Origin: Pokkaliibacter sp046614695
Lineage (GTDB): Bacteria > Pseudomonadota > Gammaproteobacteria > Pseudomonadales > Balneatricaceae
NCBI RefSeq assembly: GCF_046614695.1
Contig: NZ_JBKKHQ010000016.1
Span: forward strand, 180,866-244,865
Direction of reading: 5' to 3'
Length of the DNA: 64,000 nucleotides
In this document: positions 46,380 to 55,976 of the stretch, one piece after another
Layout: each line of letters starts with the position of its first letter
How positions within the stretch are numbered: the first letter of the stretch is position 1
Notes under the pieces: generated by a model
Told to the model about the DNA's origin: nothing
What the model saw: the letters and a program-made list of their open reading frames with translations, nothing else
Databases searched by the model: none
Translations under genes and position numbers: made by a program

Positions 46380-49196
46380 TCATCGGAGTTTTGGTCGGTA
46401 ATGGTGGCGAAACCTGATTCTGATGAGTGCTACGCCCTTGATGCCTTCAACGAAGAAGTAGAGTCCCAACCCTGCCAGTAATACACCTCCCCAATAGCTC
46501 AGAGGCAGAGGAGTAGAGCCAAAAAGTGTGTTCAACCAGGGCAGGTAGGTGAAAGCCAGTTGAAGCACAACAATGGCGATGATGCTGATCAGCACTGAAG
46601 TATTGCCACGCCAGCTATCCCTGTTGAGGGTTGAGTGCCTGAGCGATCGGCAGCTAATGAGATAAAAGATTTCACCGCTGACCAGTACGTTGATGGCCAG
46701 CGTCTGCGAGAGGGCAAGATTGCCCGTTAGCTGATGACTCCAGAGAAAGGCCACCAGACTGGTCACGGCCAGGGCGATGGACACCAGGCTGATACGGCGC
46801 AAAAGAAAGCCACTGAGCAATGCTTCCTGCGGCGGTCGTGGCGGTCGCTGAAGCAGGGAGGGGTTGGATTGCTCAAAGGCCAGCGCCAGTGCCAGCGTGA
46901 TGGCGGTGACCATGTTGACCCAAAGGATCTGCACTGGCGTCATCGGCAGGGCCGTGCCCAGAAGTATCGCCGCGACCATCACCAGTGCCTGTCCGCCATT
47001 GGTGGGTAAGACAAACGCCAGGGCTTTTTGCAGATTGCTGTAAACGCTTCGCCCTTCAATAACGGCATCCCGCAAGGTGGCAAAGTGATCATCAGCCAGC
47101 ACCATTTCCGCCGCCTCTTTTGCCGCTTCCGTGCCTTTCAAGCCCATGGCAATGCCGACGTTGGCACGTTTGAGAGCGGGGGCGTCATTCACGCCATCAC
47201 CTGTCATTGCCACTATATGCCCCATGGCTTGCAAAGCCTGAATCAGCCGCAGTTTATGGGCAGGGCTAGCCCGGGCAATTACGCAGCGGCTGCCGAGTGC
47301 CTGCTGTAAGGCTTCATCAGAGAGAGTGTCGATCTCACTGCCTGTTAAGGGGTGTCCCGCCTGACCCAGATCCAGAGACTGCGCGATGGCAGAGGCCGTA
47401 TCGGCATGGTCTCCGGTGATCATGATGATGCGAATACCAGCACGGTGGCAGTCCGCCACGGCTTGGGTTACTTCCTCTCTCAGCGGATCACTGATACCCA
47501 CCAGACCCAGCAATGTCAGATCATGCAGATTGTCCTGTGTTAACGGATGGTGCGCCGGGTGATCCGCAGGCAAGCGCTTTTCGGCGATAGCGAGAACCCG
47601 TTGCCCTGAGGCGGCCAGCGTCGCGATACCCTGGCGCCAGTAGGCAAGGTTAACGGCTTCGGCCGAGGAGTGTTGGTTATCCGCAGCGTTATGACGACAA
47701 AGCGGCAGAATTTTCTCAGGGGCGCCTTTCACCAGCAGATGAGGTTGCAAGAGCGCTTCCATCGGTGAGTCAGTAAGGGCAGAGCCTTCAACGCCAGAGC
47801 GCGGATGATGCAGTGTCGCCATATAGCGGTGTTCAGATTCAAAAGGAATTTCCTGACTACGAGGGTGGTGCTGGCGGCAGTGATCCTGATGCAATCCGGC
47901 TTTGGCGGCGAGAGCCAGCAGCGCGCCTTCGGTGGGGTCTCCCTGCAGTTGCCAATCATGGCTATCACTCATATCAAAGCGAGCGTCATTACAGAGGGCC
48001 CCTGCCAGTGCAAGGTGCGTAATCTGCCGCTGAATCGCCTCGCTCACCGGCTGGTTATTTAAACTGAAGGCACCTTCTGCCTGATAACCGCTGCCGCTGA
48101 CCTTGATCATCCCCTCTGGTAGCAGAACGCTTTGCACCGTCATTTCATTGCACGTCAGGGTGCCGGTTTTGTCGGTACAGATAACCGACACTGCACCCAG
48201 TGTTTCCACCGCAGGCAGCCGCCGGATAATGGCATTGCGCTTGGCCATACGCTGCACACCCATGGCGAGCGTAATGGTAATGATCGCGGGCAGGCCTTCC
48301 GGAATGGCGGCGACGGCGATACCAACGCTCGACATAAAAAGTGTGCCGAGGGGATAACCATGAACCCACCAGCCAAACAGAAAGATCGCGATACTGAGGC
48401 TCAGGATAATCCAGGTCAGACGCTGGCCCAGTTGACTCATTTGCGTTGTCAGCGGCGTATTTAATACATCCACATCGCGTAGCAGGGCGCCGATTTGCCC
48501 AAGCTCCGTCTGGTCGCCGGTGGCGGTAACCACGGCACGGGCTCGTCCCTGAGTGATCAGCGTACCGGCAAAAAGCAGACAGTGACGTTCGGCAATCGGA
48601 GTATCCGCAGCGACTTCCGTGAGAGATTTACTGACACTGGTCGCTTCCCCGGTGAGGGCGCTTTCCTGCGCACGCAGATTAATGCCATGCAGGAGGCGAA
48701 GGTCCGCCGGAACCCGATCTCCCGATTCCAGCAGGACAATGTCACCCGGCACCAGTAGCTCTGCGGGCAGGCTTTGACGCTGGCCATCGCGCAGTATGCT
48801 TGCCTGCAGTTGCATCAGGGTTTTAAGGGATTGCAGGGCTTCCTCTGCCTTGCCTTCCTGCAGTAATCCGAAGAGTGCATTGATGATCACCACCGCCAGA
48901 ATCACGCTGCCGTCTATCCAGTGTCCCAGCAGTGCGCTGACGACCGCCGCGGCCAACAGCACATAAATCAGGATATTGCTGAACTGACGCGCCAACCGCA
49001 GCAGCCAGCTTTCCTGCGGGGGCGGCGACATCCGGTTCAGGCCATACTTTGCGCGGCGAAGACGTGCTTCCTCTGTGGAAAGACCGGCGTCGCTGCTATT
49101 AAGCTGGTGAAGAGCGGCCTCTGCGGAAAGATGGTGCCAGCAGGGCTCGCCCTTATCTGTGAATGACGTTTGTGGCCGGGCGGAATGCGTGGACAT
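46380..49196 (-). CDS. P2-type cation-transporting ATPase
   Basis: A 938-residue P-type ATPase with the phosphorylated Asp at D342 (ICTDKTGTLT), TGE actuator loop (ALTGEATSVS), hinge GDGVNDAPALK and about ten membrane segments. The ion site loop VAAIPEGLPAII (PEGLP 299-303) resembles SERCA-like P2A or bacterial P2-type calcium/cation pumps; the ion is not fixed by sequence alone. The N-terminal cation ATPase domain (ALHQLNSSDAGLSTEEARLRRAKYG) is complete. ATG 49194-49196 has an AAAGGAG site. It runs alone, divergent from the DUF1835-like gene. Confidence 0.94.
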   Translation of the reverse strand: MSTHSARPQTSFTDKGEPCWHHLSAEAALHQLNSSDAGLSTEEARLRRAKYGLNRMSPPPQESWLLRLARQFSNILIYVLLAAAVVSALLGHWIDGSVILAVVIINALFGLLQEGKAEEALQSLKTLMQLQASILRDGQRQSLPAELLVPGDIVLLESGDRVPADLRLLHGINLRAQESALTGEATSVSKSLTEVAADTPIAERHCLLFAGTLITQGRARAVVTATGDQTELGQIGALLRDVDVLNTPLTTQMSQLGQRLTWIILSLSIAIFLFGWWVHGYPLGTLFMSSVGIAVAAIPEGLPAIITITLAMGVQRMAKRNAIIRRLPAVETLGAVSVICTDKTGTLTCNEMTVQSVLLPEGMIKVSGSGYQAEGAFSLNNQPVSEAIQRQITHLALAGALCNDARFDMSDSHDWQLQGDPTEGALLALAAKAGLHQDHCRQHHPRSQEIPFESEHRYMATLHHPRSGVEGSALTDSPMEALLQPHLLVKGAPEKILPLCRHNAADNQHSSAEAVNLAYWRQGIATLAASGQRVLAIAEKRLPADHPAHHPLTQDNLHDLTLLGLVGISDPLREEVTQAVADCHRAGIRIIMITGDHADTASAIAQSLDLGQAGHPLTGSEIDTLSDEALQQALGSRCVIARASPAHKLRLIQALQAMGHIVAMTGDGVNDAPALKRANVGIAMGLKGTEAAKEAAEMVLADDHFATLRDAVIEGRSVYSNLQKALAFVLPTNGGQALVMVAAILLGTALPMTPVQILWVNMVTAITLALALAFEQSNPSLLQRPPRPPQEALLSGFLLRRISLVSIALAVTSLVAFLWSHQLTGNLALSQTLAINVLVSGEIFYLISCRSLRHSTLNRDSWRGNTSVLISIIAIVVLQLAFTYLPWLNTLFGSTPLPLSYWGGVLLAGLGLYFFVEGIKGVALIRIRFRHHYRPKLR

Positions 49197-49251
49197 GGCC
49201 GGCTCCTTTGCGTAGGAATAGGTGTTTCAAGTGTAGTGGAGTTTTCTGTCG

Positions 49252-50520
49252 ATGCTGCGGTGCAGCAGGGACGGTCAGCTTCTGTCTTCCGGTTTCTTGA
49301 TAACGATCAATCTCATGACGGTAGTGGATCATCGCCAAAGGCTTTTGCAGGATATTGAGCAGCAGTGCCGACGATTGTTGCGTGGTTTCGATCAGGACGA
49401 TGCCTTGGTCTGGCAGCGTTTCAAGGCGGTTTATCCTGCGTTGGCGGCGGACTTTCAGCCCTCCATGGCTGAGGCGCGTCAGGTGCTGGCGGCTGAGGCG
49501 GGTTTTGCTTCCTTCGAGCGCTGGTTAGAGCGGCTACTGGAAAATGGTGGTCTGGATTCTGTGCGTACCCGTCATTTGCGCTGTGGCCACGATATTCAGG
49601 TACGGCTGAAAGAAGCGGGTCTTGTGGGAAGTTTTGCCGCGCTCACCGATCCGCTCTGTATTGGTCCGTTAACTCAGGGGCTGACGACGCCATCGCAGTT
49701 TATGGATGAGCGGGCGGCCTATATCAGTGAAACCTTCGATCTGGCACTGCCTGCGGCGCGATTGCGTCTGGAAAATGAATATCAGGGATTACTGGATCTG
49801 CGTGGCGTGGAGCAGCTGGTGATCTGGTGCGAGCACGATACCTATGATCAGCTCAGTCTGGCGTACTGGCTGTATTTGCTGGCCACAGCGCTGGCGGATC
49901 AGCCCTTGCCGCGCATTGAGCTGATTGCCGTGGATCAGGTGCCGGGTGTCGAGGACTTCATCGGCCTGGGGCAGCTTTCTGCGCAGCAGCTTCGCTGGCT
50001 CTGGCAGCAATCGCGAAGGCCTCTAACGCTGGTGCAGCTGGAAGCGGGGCGTCAGGCATGGCGAGCATTATGTCAGCCTGAGGCAGAGAGTCTCGCTCAA
50101 TTGACTCAGCATTGTATCGCCTCACTGCCTCTGCTTGAGCGTGCGCTCAGGCGTCACCTCAAAGAGTTGCCTGCCAGCTTCAATGGTCTTGGATTAACGC
50201 AGCATCTGATCCTGCAGGCGCTGATGGATGCAGGCCAGGCGACCGCTTCTGTGCTCTTTAGCCGTTTACAGCAGCTTGAGCCGATGCCTTACCTCGGTGA
50301 TGCCATGCTTTGGCAGGTGCTTATTCCTCTATGGCAGAGCGGATTGGTGGTCGCAGACCCTGCCGCAGAAATGCGCCTGCATAACTGGCACAGCATGGCT
50401 TTAAGTCTCTCGGCGACAGGTCGGCAGGTGTTGGAAGGCGAGGTGGACTATCGCTCGCTCATGAAAACGCCACGCTGGGTGGGCGGCGTCACTATTCTTC
50501 CTCAGGGAGAAGGCTCGTAG
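49252..50520 (+). CDS. DUF1835-like protein
   Basis: A protein of about 400-420 residues resembling the DUF1835 family, with an N-terminal ankyrin-like unit (DALVWQRFKAVYP, then AEARQVLAAEAGFASFERWLERL). The body includes RTRHLRCGHDIQVRLKEAGLVGSFAALTDPLCIGP and the characteristic LVIWCEHDTYDQLSLAYWLYLL. Function unknown. The start is not certain: ATG 49252 has a weak GGAG 10 bases upstream, and ATG 49315 begins closer to the conserved part but lacks a ribosome site. The last 19 bases overlap the convergent gene at 50502. Confidence 0.8.
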   Translation: MLRCSRDGQLLSSGFLITINLMTVVDHRQRLLQDIEQQCRRLLRGFDQDDALVWQRFKAVYPALAADFQPSMAEARQVLAAEAGFASFERWLERLLENGGLDSVRTRHLRCGHDIQVRLKEAGLVGSFAALTDPLCIGPLTQGLTTPSQFMDERAAYISETFDLALPAARLRLENEYQGLLDLRGVEQLVIWCEHDTYDQLSLAYWLYLLATALADQPLPRIELIAVDQVPGVEDFIGLGQLSAQQLRWLWQQSRRPLTLVQLEAGRQAWRALCQPEAESLAQLTQHCIASLPLLERALRRHLKELPASFNGLGLTQHLILQALMDAGQATASVLFSRLQQLEPMPYLGDAMLWQVLIPLWQSGLVVADPAAEMRLHNWHSMALSLSATGRQVLEGEVDYRSLMKTPRWVGGVTILPQGEGS

Positions 50521-50960
50521 AAAACGCTGATGCTGGAGGGAATCGCCATCGAATCCGGGCGTAGTTCGCGCATGATCAGGCCACCCTTTACCAGACGGAT
50601 TTCCACATCCTGCGCCTGAAATGACCCCATGCCTGAGCAGCGGAACTGATAATCCTGCTCCTGTTCCGGAACGCCGGGTTCGGAATAACGGCGAATAATG
50701 CTCTGTAGATTCGGTGCAAAGGTGATGGTCAACAGCGCTTTGCCAATACGGGTGCGATAGCGGGTGTTCAGCAGGCGGTTATCACCCTGATAGTCACGCA
50801 TTTCTGTGAGGGTATCGTTGCGAAGAATACTCAGCCCTTGTAGCAGGGAGGGCGAGCCATCGCAGCCAGTACTGATATCCAGTGGCGTTGCCTGTACTGC
50901 GCCACCTGAGAGTGAGCAGAGGGAAAGAATGAAAAGGAGCGGCGCTCGCCGGTTCATCAT
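50502..50960 (-). CDS. Small exported hypothetical protein
   Basis: A protein of about 152 residues with a signal peptide (MMNRRAPLLFILSLCSLSGGAVQA|TPL). Two cysteines (TGCDGS, FRCSGMG) could pair. The remainder is beta-rich with no known motif. Two adjacent ATG codons (50955-50960) follow an AGGA site. The 3' end overlaps the convergent DUF1835-like gene by 19 bases. No function is proposed. Confidence 0.7.
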   Translation of the reverse strand: MMNRRAPLLFILSLCSLSGGAVQATPLDISTGCDGSPSLLQGLSILRNDTLTEMRDYQGDNRLLNTRYRTRIGKALLTITFAPNLQSIIRRYSEPGVPEQEQDYQFRCSGMGSFQAQDVEIRLVKGGLIMRELRPDSMAIPSSISVFYEPSP

Positions 50961-51133
50961 AAGAAGCTTCCTGCAGCGTGCGTATCCCATCCTGCGGATA
51001 CGGCCAGCCAGAGCTGGCAGAGATCTGTTGTTGTTCTTGGATTGGGACGTATTGAAGGCGAAGTGATCAGGAATGACAAGTATTTCATTGCAGGTTTAGG
51101 GGTGAAAATGTTCAAGATGGCGCCATCACTGGC

Positions 51134-51162
51134 TTTCTGCCTCTTAATTTTAGAGGCAGAAA
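51134..51162. repeat. Inverted repeat downstream of the universal stress gene
   Basis: TTTCTGCCTCT (51134-51144) / AGAGGCAGAAA (51152-51162), a perfect 11-bp inverted repeat with a 7-base loop. No T run follows on either strand, so it is not a standard intrinsic terminator. Confidence 0.65.
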
Positions 51163-51233
51163 ACGTCAGGTGAGTGTTTGGTACTAGTAAAGTGCGAGGT
51201 TTTTTTACCGATGCAAACGGATCGTCAGAAGGC

Positions 51234-51722
51234 TTAACCCTTGCCTTCCAGAGGGACAACTAACACCGGCTTGCTGCTGCGCTGAAGTACCCGCTGGGCG
51301 CTGGAGCCGAGTAGTAGTCGGGTAATGTTGTCATGGGTGCGGGTACCCATCACGATCATATCGGCCTTGATCAAATCAGCGACTGAGAGAATCTCTTCTT
51401 CGACATTGCCCATGGCGACGCGCACGTTAGGGGCTTTGGGGAAATGGAAATCCTGGGGCAGTTCATCCTTGCAGAAAGCGCGAATGCGTTCCTCCATGGT
51501 GCTTTTTAGCTCATTGATACCGGCTTCTTTGATTTCCCGGTACATCTTGTCGGACAGGTAGTTGCTAAGCACGTTTTCTGCGGTGTTATTCAGTGGTTCG
51601 ATAACGTGCAGAAAAGTGAGGGAGGCGTTGTTCTCGGCGGCCAGTTTTACTGCCATGCGAAAGGCGGGGCGGGAATTGCTACCAAGATCTGAGGCATAAA
51701 GAATGGTGTTGAGATCAAACAT
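51234..51722 (-). CDS. Universal stress protein (UspA family)
   Basis: A 162-residue single-domain universal stress protein. Pattern: NTILYASDLGSNSRPAFRMAVKLAAENNASLTFLHV at the start and MIVMGTRTHDNITRLLLGSSAQRVLQRSSKPVLVV at the end, close to the G-x2-G-x9-G(S/T) nucleotide-binding loop but with the first Gly pair altered (GTRTHDN). ATG 51720-51722 has an AAAGGAG-type site 8 bases away; the upstream in-frame ATG at 51740 overlaps that site. Cytosolic; likely induced under stress or growth arrest. Confidence 0.92.
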   Translation of the reverse strand: MFDLNTILYASDLGSNSRPAFRMAVKLAAENNASLTFLHVIEPLNNTAENVLSNYLSDKMYREIKEAGINELKSTMEERIRAFCKDELPQDFHFPKAPNVRVAMGNVEEEILSVADLIKADMIVMGTRTHDNITRLLLGSSAQRVLQRSSKPVLVVPLEGKG

Positions 51723-51874
51723 GGTCGAGGCTCCTTTCATCGAATCAATAACGACTGATGAAATTATGCGAAGCCTCGACTCAGGGGATGTAGACCTGGA
51801 TCAATACTTTTGCCGGTTGGCGGCAAGTGAGCAAAAAATCCTGCGTTGATCAGTGCCCGGTACCGGATCTCTTA

Positions 51875-53026
51875 TTAGTTCTTGTAAGGGTCGGCTGCAT
51901 CGCGCAAACCGTCTCCGAAGAAGTTGAATGCCAGAATCACCAGAATCACAGGCACGACCGGCAGCATCAGCCACGGGTAAATTGCCACGACGTTGATGTT
52001 CTGGGCCTCATTCAGCAATACCCCCCAGCTGGTAATGGGCGGGCGCAGGCCCAGACCCAAAAAGCTGAGCGCGGTCTCGCCAAGGATCATGGCCGGAATC
52101 GATAGGCTGGCGGAGGCGATCAGATGGCTAAAGAAGCCGGGCAGCAGATGCCTTCGCACAATGCGCGCTGGCGTGGCCCCCATCAACTGCGCTGCGCTGC
52201 AGTAGTCTTCCTCACGCAGGCTCAGAATTTTCGAGCGCACCGCGCGAGCCAGGCTGGTCCAGTCCAGCAATGCCAGAATCAGGGTAATCCCAAAGAAGAC
52301 CCACAGCGGACTCCAGGTCACGGGCAGCACTGCCGACAGGGCCATCCATAAGGGCAGCTCGGGGAAGGAACGAATGACCTCAATGCTGCGCTGAACGCAG
52401 GCATCCACCCAGCCACCGTAATAGCCCGCAAGGCCACCCAGTACAAGCCCCAGCGCAAAGCTAAGCGCGATACCCAGCAGACCGATCGTCAGGGAAATTC
52501 GGGCGCCGTAGATAATGCGCGAGAGCATATCCCGCCCGAGCCGGTCCGTGCCTAACAGGAAAAGCGGCTGGTTATCCGCGGCGCAGAACAGGTGCTTTTC
52601 GGAATAGATCAATCCCAGCAGGTGGTAGCCGTCGCCGTTGCAGAAAAACTCCACCGGGTACACCTGGTTGGTGTCCTCATGGTATTCCCGCAGCAGCTTG
52701 TCCATGTTGAGGGTGTATTCCCAGCCATAGACAAAGGGGCCGACAAACTCACCCTCTTTATTGAAGAAATGCACCGGTTGTGGCGGCGAATAAATGTGAT
52801 CGGCATCGCGGGTGTCTTGCGCATAGGGTGCCAGAAATTCACTGATCAGTGTTGAACCGTAGAGTAACGCCAGAAAAATCGCTGAGATCACGGCAATGCG
52901 GTGACGGCGGAATTTCCAGTACATCAGTTTCCACTGACTGGCGAGATAGTACTTCTCCTGCGTTGGAGAGAGCTTCTCAATACTGGCCGGATCAAAAGGC
53001 GCCGGATTAACGTAATGCTCGCTCAT
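51875..53026 (-). CDS. Peptide/opine-type ABC permease, OppC/YejE-like
   Basis: A 383-residue inner-membrane permease, larger than the usual 290-340 residues because of a long extracytoplasmic loop after the first membrane segment (about residues 70-165: PPQPVHFFNKEGEFVGPFVYGWEYTL ... VEFFCNGDGYHLLGLIYSEKHLFCAADN). The core is DppC-like: LGTDRLGRDMLSRIIYGARISLTIG and the EAA loop CSAAQLMGATPARIVRRHLLPG. The long-loop layout resembles YejE-type importers of peptides or peptide-like natural products. Last gene of a four-gene operon; starts at an ATGA overlap with the preceding permease. Confidence 0.92.
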   Translation of the reverse strand: MSEHYVNPAPFDPASIEKLSPTQEKYYLASQWKLMYWKFRRHRIAVISAIFLALLYGSTLISEFLAPYAQDTRDADHIYSPPQPVHFFNKEGEFVGPFVYGWEYTLNMDKLLREYHEDTNQVYPVEFFCNGDGYHLLGLIYSEKHLFCAADNQPLFLLGTDRLGRDMLSRIIYGARISLTIGLLGIALSFALGLVLGGLAGYYGGWVDACVQRSIEVIRSFPELPLWMALSAVLPVTWSPLWVFFGITLILALLDWTSLARAVRSKILSLREEDYCSAAQLMGATPARIVRRHLLPGFFSHLIASASLSIPAMILGETALSFLGLGLRPPITSWGVLLNEAQNINVVAIYPWLMLPVVPVILVILAFNFFGDGLRDAADPYKN

Positions 53027-54024
53027 CGCTGGGCACCTCCGGTCAGACGAATACGGGGATCAAGCCAGGCCAGTAACAGGTCGCTGATCAGCACACCGAT
53101 GATGGTCAGCAAGGCCAGAAACATCAGAAAAGAACCCGCCAGATACATATCCTGACTCTGCAGTGCGCTGATCAGAATCGGCCCGGTGGTGGGCAAGGAA
53201 AGCACGACGGCGACGATCTCTGCACCGGAAATCAGGCTGGGCAGCAGGCTGCCGATATCGGCAATAAAGAAGTTCATGGCGACGCGCAGTGGGTACTTCA
53301 CCAGTCGGCGCAGGGGCGGAACCCCTTTGGCACGAGCGGTGGTGACATAAGGCTTATGTAACTCATCCAGGAGATTGGCGCGTAGCCGGCGGATCATCCC
53401 GGCAGTCCCCGAGGTGCCGATAACAATCACAGGTATCCACAGATGCTCAAGGATGGATTTAATCTTGTCCCAACTCCACGCCTGATTGAGATACTGCGGG
53501 TCCATCAATCCGCCGATGGATGACCCAAAATAGACATTGGCCAGATAGAGCATCACCAGAGCCAGCAGAAAATTGGGTGTGGCGAGCCCAAGAAAACCAA
53601 ATAGCGTGAGGCCATAGTCGCCCCAGGAATACTGGTGAGTGGCGGAATACATGGCGATGGGAAAGGCGACAATCCAGGTAAAGAGCACAGTAAACAGCGA
53701 GATCATGATGGTGAGTACCACGCGATCCCCGATGATGTCTGTCACCGGCAGGTCGTACTCGAAAGAGTAACCAAAATCCCCGTGCAGCATGCCGCCAGCC
53801 CAGGTGAAGTACTGCTCCCATGCCGGTTTGTCGAGGCCATATTCCTGGCGCATAAACTCGATTTTCTTGGGATCAACCGTTTCGCCTTGGCTTTGCAGCT
53901 CCGCAATGTAGCTGGTGAGGTAATCCCCCGGTGGCAGTTTGATGATGGTGAAGATCAGCATGCTGATGATCACCAGAGTGGGAATTATGATCAGTAATCG
54001 GCGCAGGACATAGGGCAACATCAC
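53023..54024 (-). CDS. Peptide/opine-type ABC permease, OppB-like
   Basis: A 333-residue permease of the DppB/OppB family. N-terminal MLPYVLRRLLIIIPTLVIISMLIFTII and the conserved FLGLATPNFLLALVMLY, then the cytoplasmic loop TTARAKGVPPLRRLVKYPLRVAMNFF (EAA-like) and C-terminal PRIRLTGG. It shares an ATGA overlap with the next gene at each end, so all four proteins are translated in series. Works with the binding protein and fused ATPase of this operon. Confidence 0.93.
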   Translation of the reverse strand: MMLPYVLRRLLIIIPTLVIISMLIFTIIKLPPGDYLTSYIAELQSQGETVDPKKIEFMRQEYGLDKPAWEQYFTWAGGMLHGDFGYSFEYDLPVTDIIGDRVVLTIMISLFTVLFTWIVAFPIAMYSATHQYSWGDYGLTLFGFLGLATPNFLLALVMLYLANVYFGSSIGGLMDPQYLNQAWSWDKIKSILEHLWIPVIVIGTSGTAGMIRRLRANLLDELHKPYVTTARAKGVPPLRRLVKYPLRVAMNFFIADIGSLLPSLISGAEIVAVVLSLPTTGPILISALQSQDMYLAGSFLMFLALLTIIGVLISDLLLAWLDPRIRLTGGAQR

Positions 54025-55976
54025 TTAGACTCCTGTGGCAGGCGGTCATCACTTAATGGCCGCGATTGCGCCGTGGAAGGATCAAACCAGAACTGATCCA
54101 TACGATAAATCCCGAAGAAGGACTGAGGCTCCCAGTTGTAATAGCCTTTTTCAGGCACATTATGCAGCGCCTTGCTGACAACAACCGGCTGCAAAATACC
54201 GGCGACGGTGCCAATGGAGAACACTTGGCTGGCATAGATCTGCTGCATCTGATTCCAGATCTGCAGACGTTCACTGTCATCGGTGGTGTTGCGCCATTGC
54301 TTGAATAAATCCAGCAATTGCTGAGCTTCGGGCAGTGTGGGGGCCTGCCCGCCACCTGAGGTCTCGTAATATTTACCCCACTCCGGCCACTGCAGTTGGT
54401 CCTGTGTCGTGGGTGCAAGCTCTGCCGGGCTCATGGCGCTGGTGGGCAAGGCGTTAGGCAGGCCGGTAAACACCGACAGGCACGCCTCGCCAGAATAGAC
54501 ACGGTTGCGGAAGACTTCGCGCTCGGAAGGGCGTGGGTGAATGAGAATGCCCAGTTGCTGCCAGCTGTCCTTGACCAGCGCCAGCACGTCGGTCTCTTCC
54601 GTGAATTCTCCGGTGGTATGCACGATAAGCTCCATCGGACGGCCATCCGGGAGCAGGCGAAGACCGCGATCATCCCGTTTGGTCAGGCCCAACCCATCCA
54701 GCATGCGATTGGCCGTCTCAGGGTCAAATTGCGCCCAGGCATAACGAAAACGCGGGTCATAGAGGTTGGAATCCGGCAGCAGGCTGTCATTACCTTCAAT
54801 CCCCAAACCAAAGTAGATGGCCTGGTTGATCTCATGGCGGTTAATGCCCAGGGATAACGCGCGCCGGAATGTGGTGTTTTGCAGCAGCTTCTGCCACACC
54901 GGATCACTGCAGTTCATGTTCGGGTACAGCGTGACCTGTGAACCGGTGCCGGATTTCCACAGCAGGACCCGGTTATCATTTCGGTGTTCTGCCTGTCGCA
55001 GGAAGGTGTAGTTATCCATCTGCAGGTAACGGGCTTGTAAGTCGCTTTCACCTGCGCCGGTTTTGGCAGGAATCAGGCTACTTGAGGCCAGATTCACCAT
55101 GACTTCATCAAGATAGGGTAGCTGATGTCCCTGGCTGTCGACCCGGTGGTAATAAGGGTTGCGGCTGAACAGGAAACGCTCGGCGGGTGATTCTGTGCGA
55201 ACGACCCAGGGCTGCAGCGTGGGGAGATTCGGGTTGTCCTGCTTGTAGCTGTGGGCATATTTGTAGAAAAGCCCCATCCAGTTACGCTTGCGGGACTTCT
55301 CGACCATCGCTTTGAGCTTTTCAGGATCCTGATAGCGCGGGTGATAGCGCTTGAGGTAATGAAAAGGCGCATAGATATAGGTCGGGCTCGGTGCTGCCAA
55401 TGCAGGTAGAAACGCAGGGTTAGGTGCTGCCCAGGTATAGCGAACCGTGTATTGATCCAGCACTTCAAAGGTAGGCCCCTGGCCCTGAACCAGCAGTTCA
55501 GCCGGCAAACCGAAGGGGTTTAGTTCTTCGTTGGTGGCTTCATCCTCCCACCAGAAACGGAAATCCTCCGCTGTAAAAGGTGCGCCATCGGACCATTTCA
55601 TCCCATGGCGCAGGTGCAGGGTAAATATGCGGCCTTCCTTGACCTCGTAGGCGGCCAGAATATCGGGCTGCAGCTCAAGGTTTTGGTCATAGCCGACCAG
55701 CCGTGCGTAGCCAAAGACCGTCATCATGCGGGTATCTTTGGCTTTCGCCATCAGCATGTTGAGACGCCCGCCTTGGGAGCCAAACGTTTTTACCACCAAC
55801 GGATCATCCGGCAGACGCTCATCGACAGGCGGCAGTTTTTGCTCCGCGACCAGTTGGGCCAGATAAGGTGTTTCTTTGGCCGCTTGTGCCAGGGAGGTTA
55901 TTGCCAACAGGAGCACTGTTACTATACCTGGCAGCAGTGACCTTCGGGTTTGTCTGAGTACGTCAAAACAGCTCAT
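54021..55976 (-). CDS. Family 5 ABC substrate-binding protein
   Basis: A 651-residue periplasmic binding protein of the SBP_bac_5 (DppA/OppA/YejA) type, large like YejA rather than DppA. Signal peptide approximately LLPGIVTVLLLAITSLAQAAKE. Domain features: LHLRHGMKWSDGAPFTAEDFRFWWE, LSLGINRHEINQAIYFGLG and FWFDPSTAQSRPL near the end. The ligand may be an oligopeptide or a modified peptide; opine-like compounds are possible. It sits second in an operon led by the fused ATPase gene, with 4-base overlaps on both sides. Confidence 0.92.
   Translation of the reverse strand: MSCFDVLRQTRRSLLPGIVTVLLLAITSLAQAAKETPYLAQLVAEQKLPPVDERLPDDPLVVKTFGSQGGRLNMLMAKAKDTRMMTVFGYARLVGYDQNLELQPDILAAYEVKEGRIFTLHLRHGMKWSDGAPFTAEDFRFWWEDEATNEELNPFGLPAELLVQGQGPTFEVLDQYTVRYTWAAPNPAFLPALAAPSPTYIYAPFHYLKRYHPRYQDPEKLKAMVEKSRKRNWMGLFYKYAHSYKQDNPNLPTLQPWVVRTESPAERFLFSRNPYYHRVDSQGHQLPYLDEVMVNLASSSLIPAKTGAGESDLQARYLQMDNYTFLRQAEHRNDNRVLLWKSGTGSQVTLYPNMNCSDPVWQKLLQNTTFRRALSLGINRHEINQAIYFGLGIEGNDSLLPDSNLYDPRFRYAWAQFDPETANRMLDGLGLTKRDDRGLRLLPDGRPMELIVHTTGEFTEETDVLALVKDSWQQLGILIHPRPSEREVFRNRVYSGEACLSVFTGLPNALPTSAMSPAELAPTTQDQLQWPEWGKYYETSGGGQAPTLPEAQQLLDLFKQWRNTTDDSERLQIWNQMQQIYASQVFSIGTVAGILQPVVVSKALHNVPEKGYYNWEPQSFFGIYRMDQFWFDPSTAQSRPLSDDRLPQESK

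Noticed and set aside
51809..51825. TTGCCG/CGGCAA hairpin after the ABC operon
   Set aside because: Only 6 bp and no T run on the minus strand; too weak to call a terminator.
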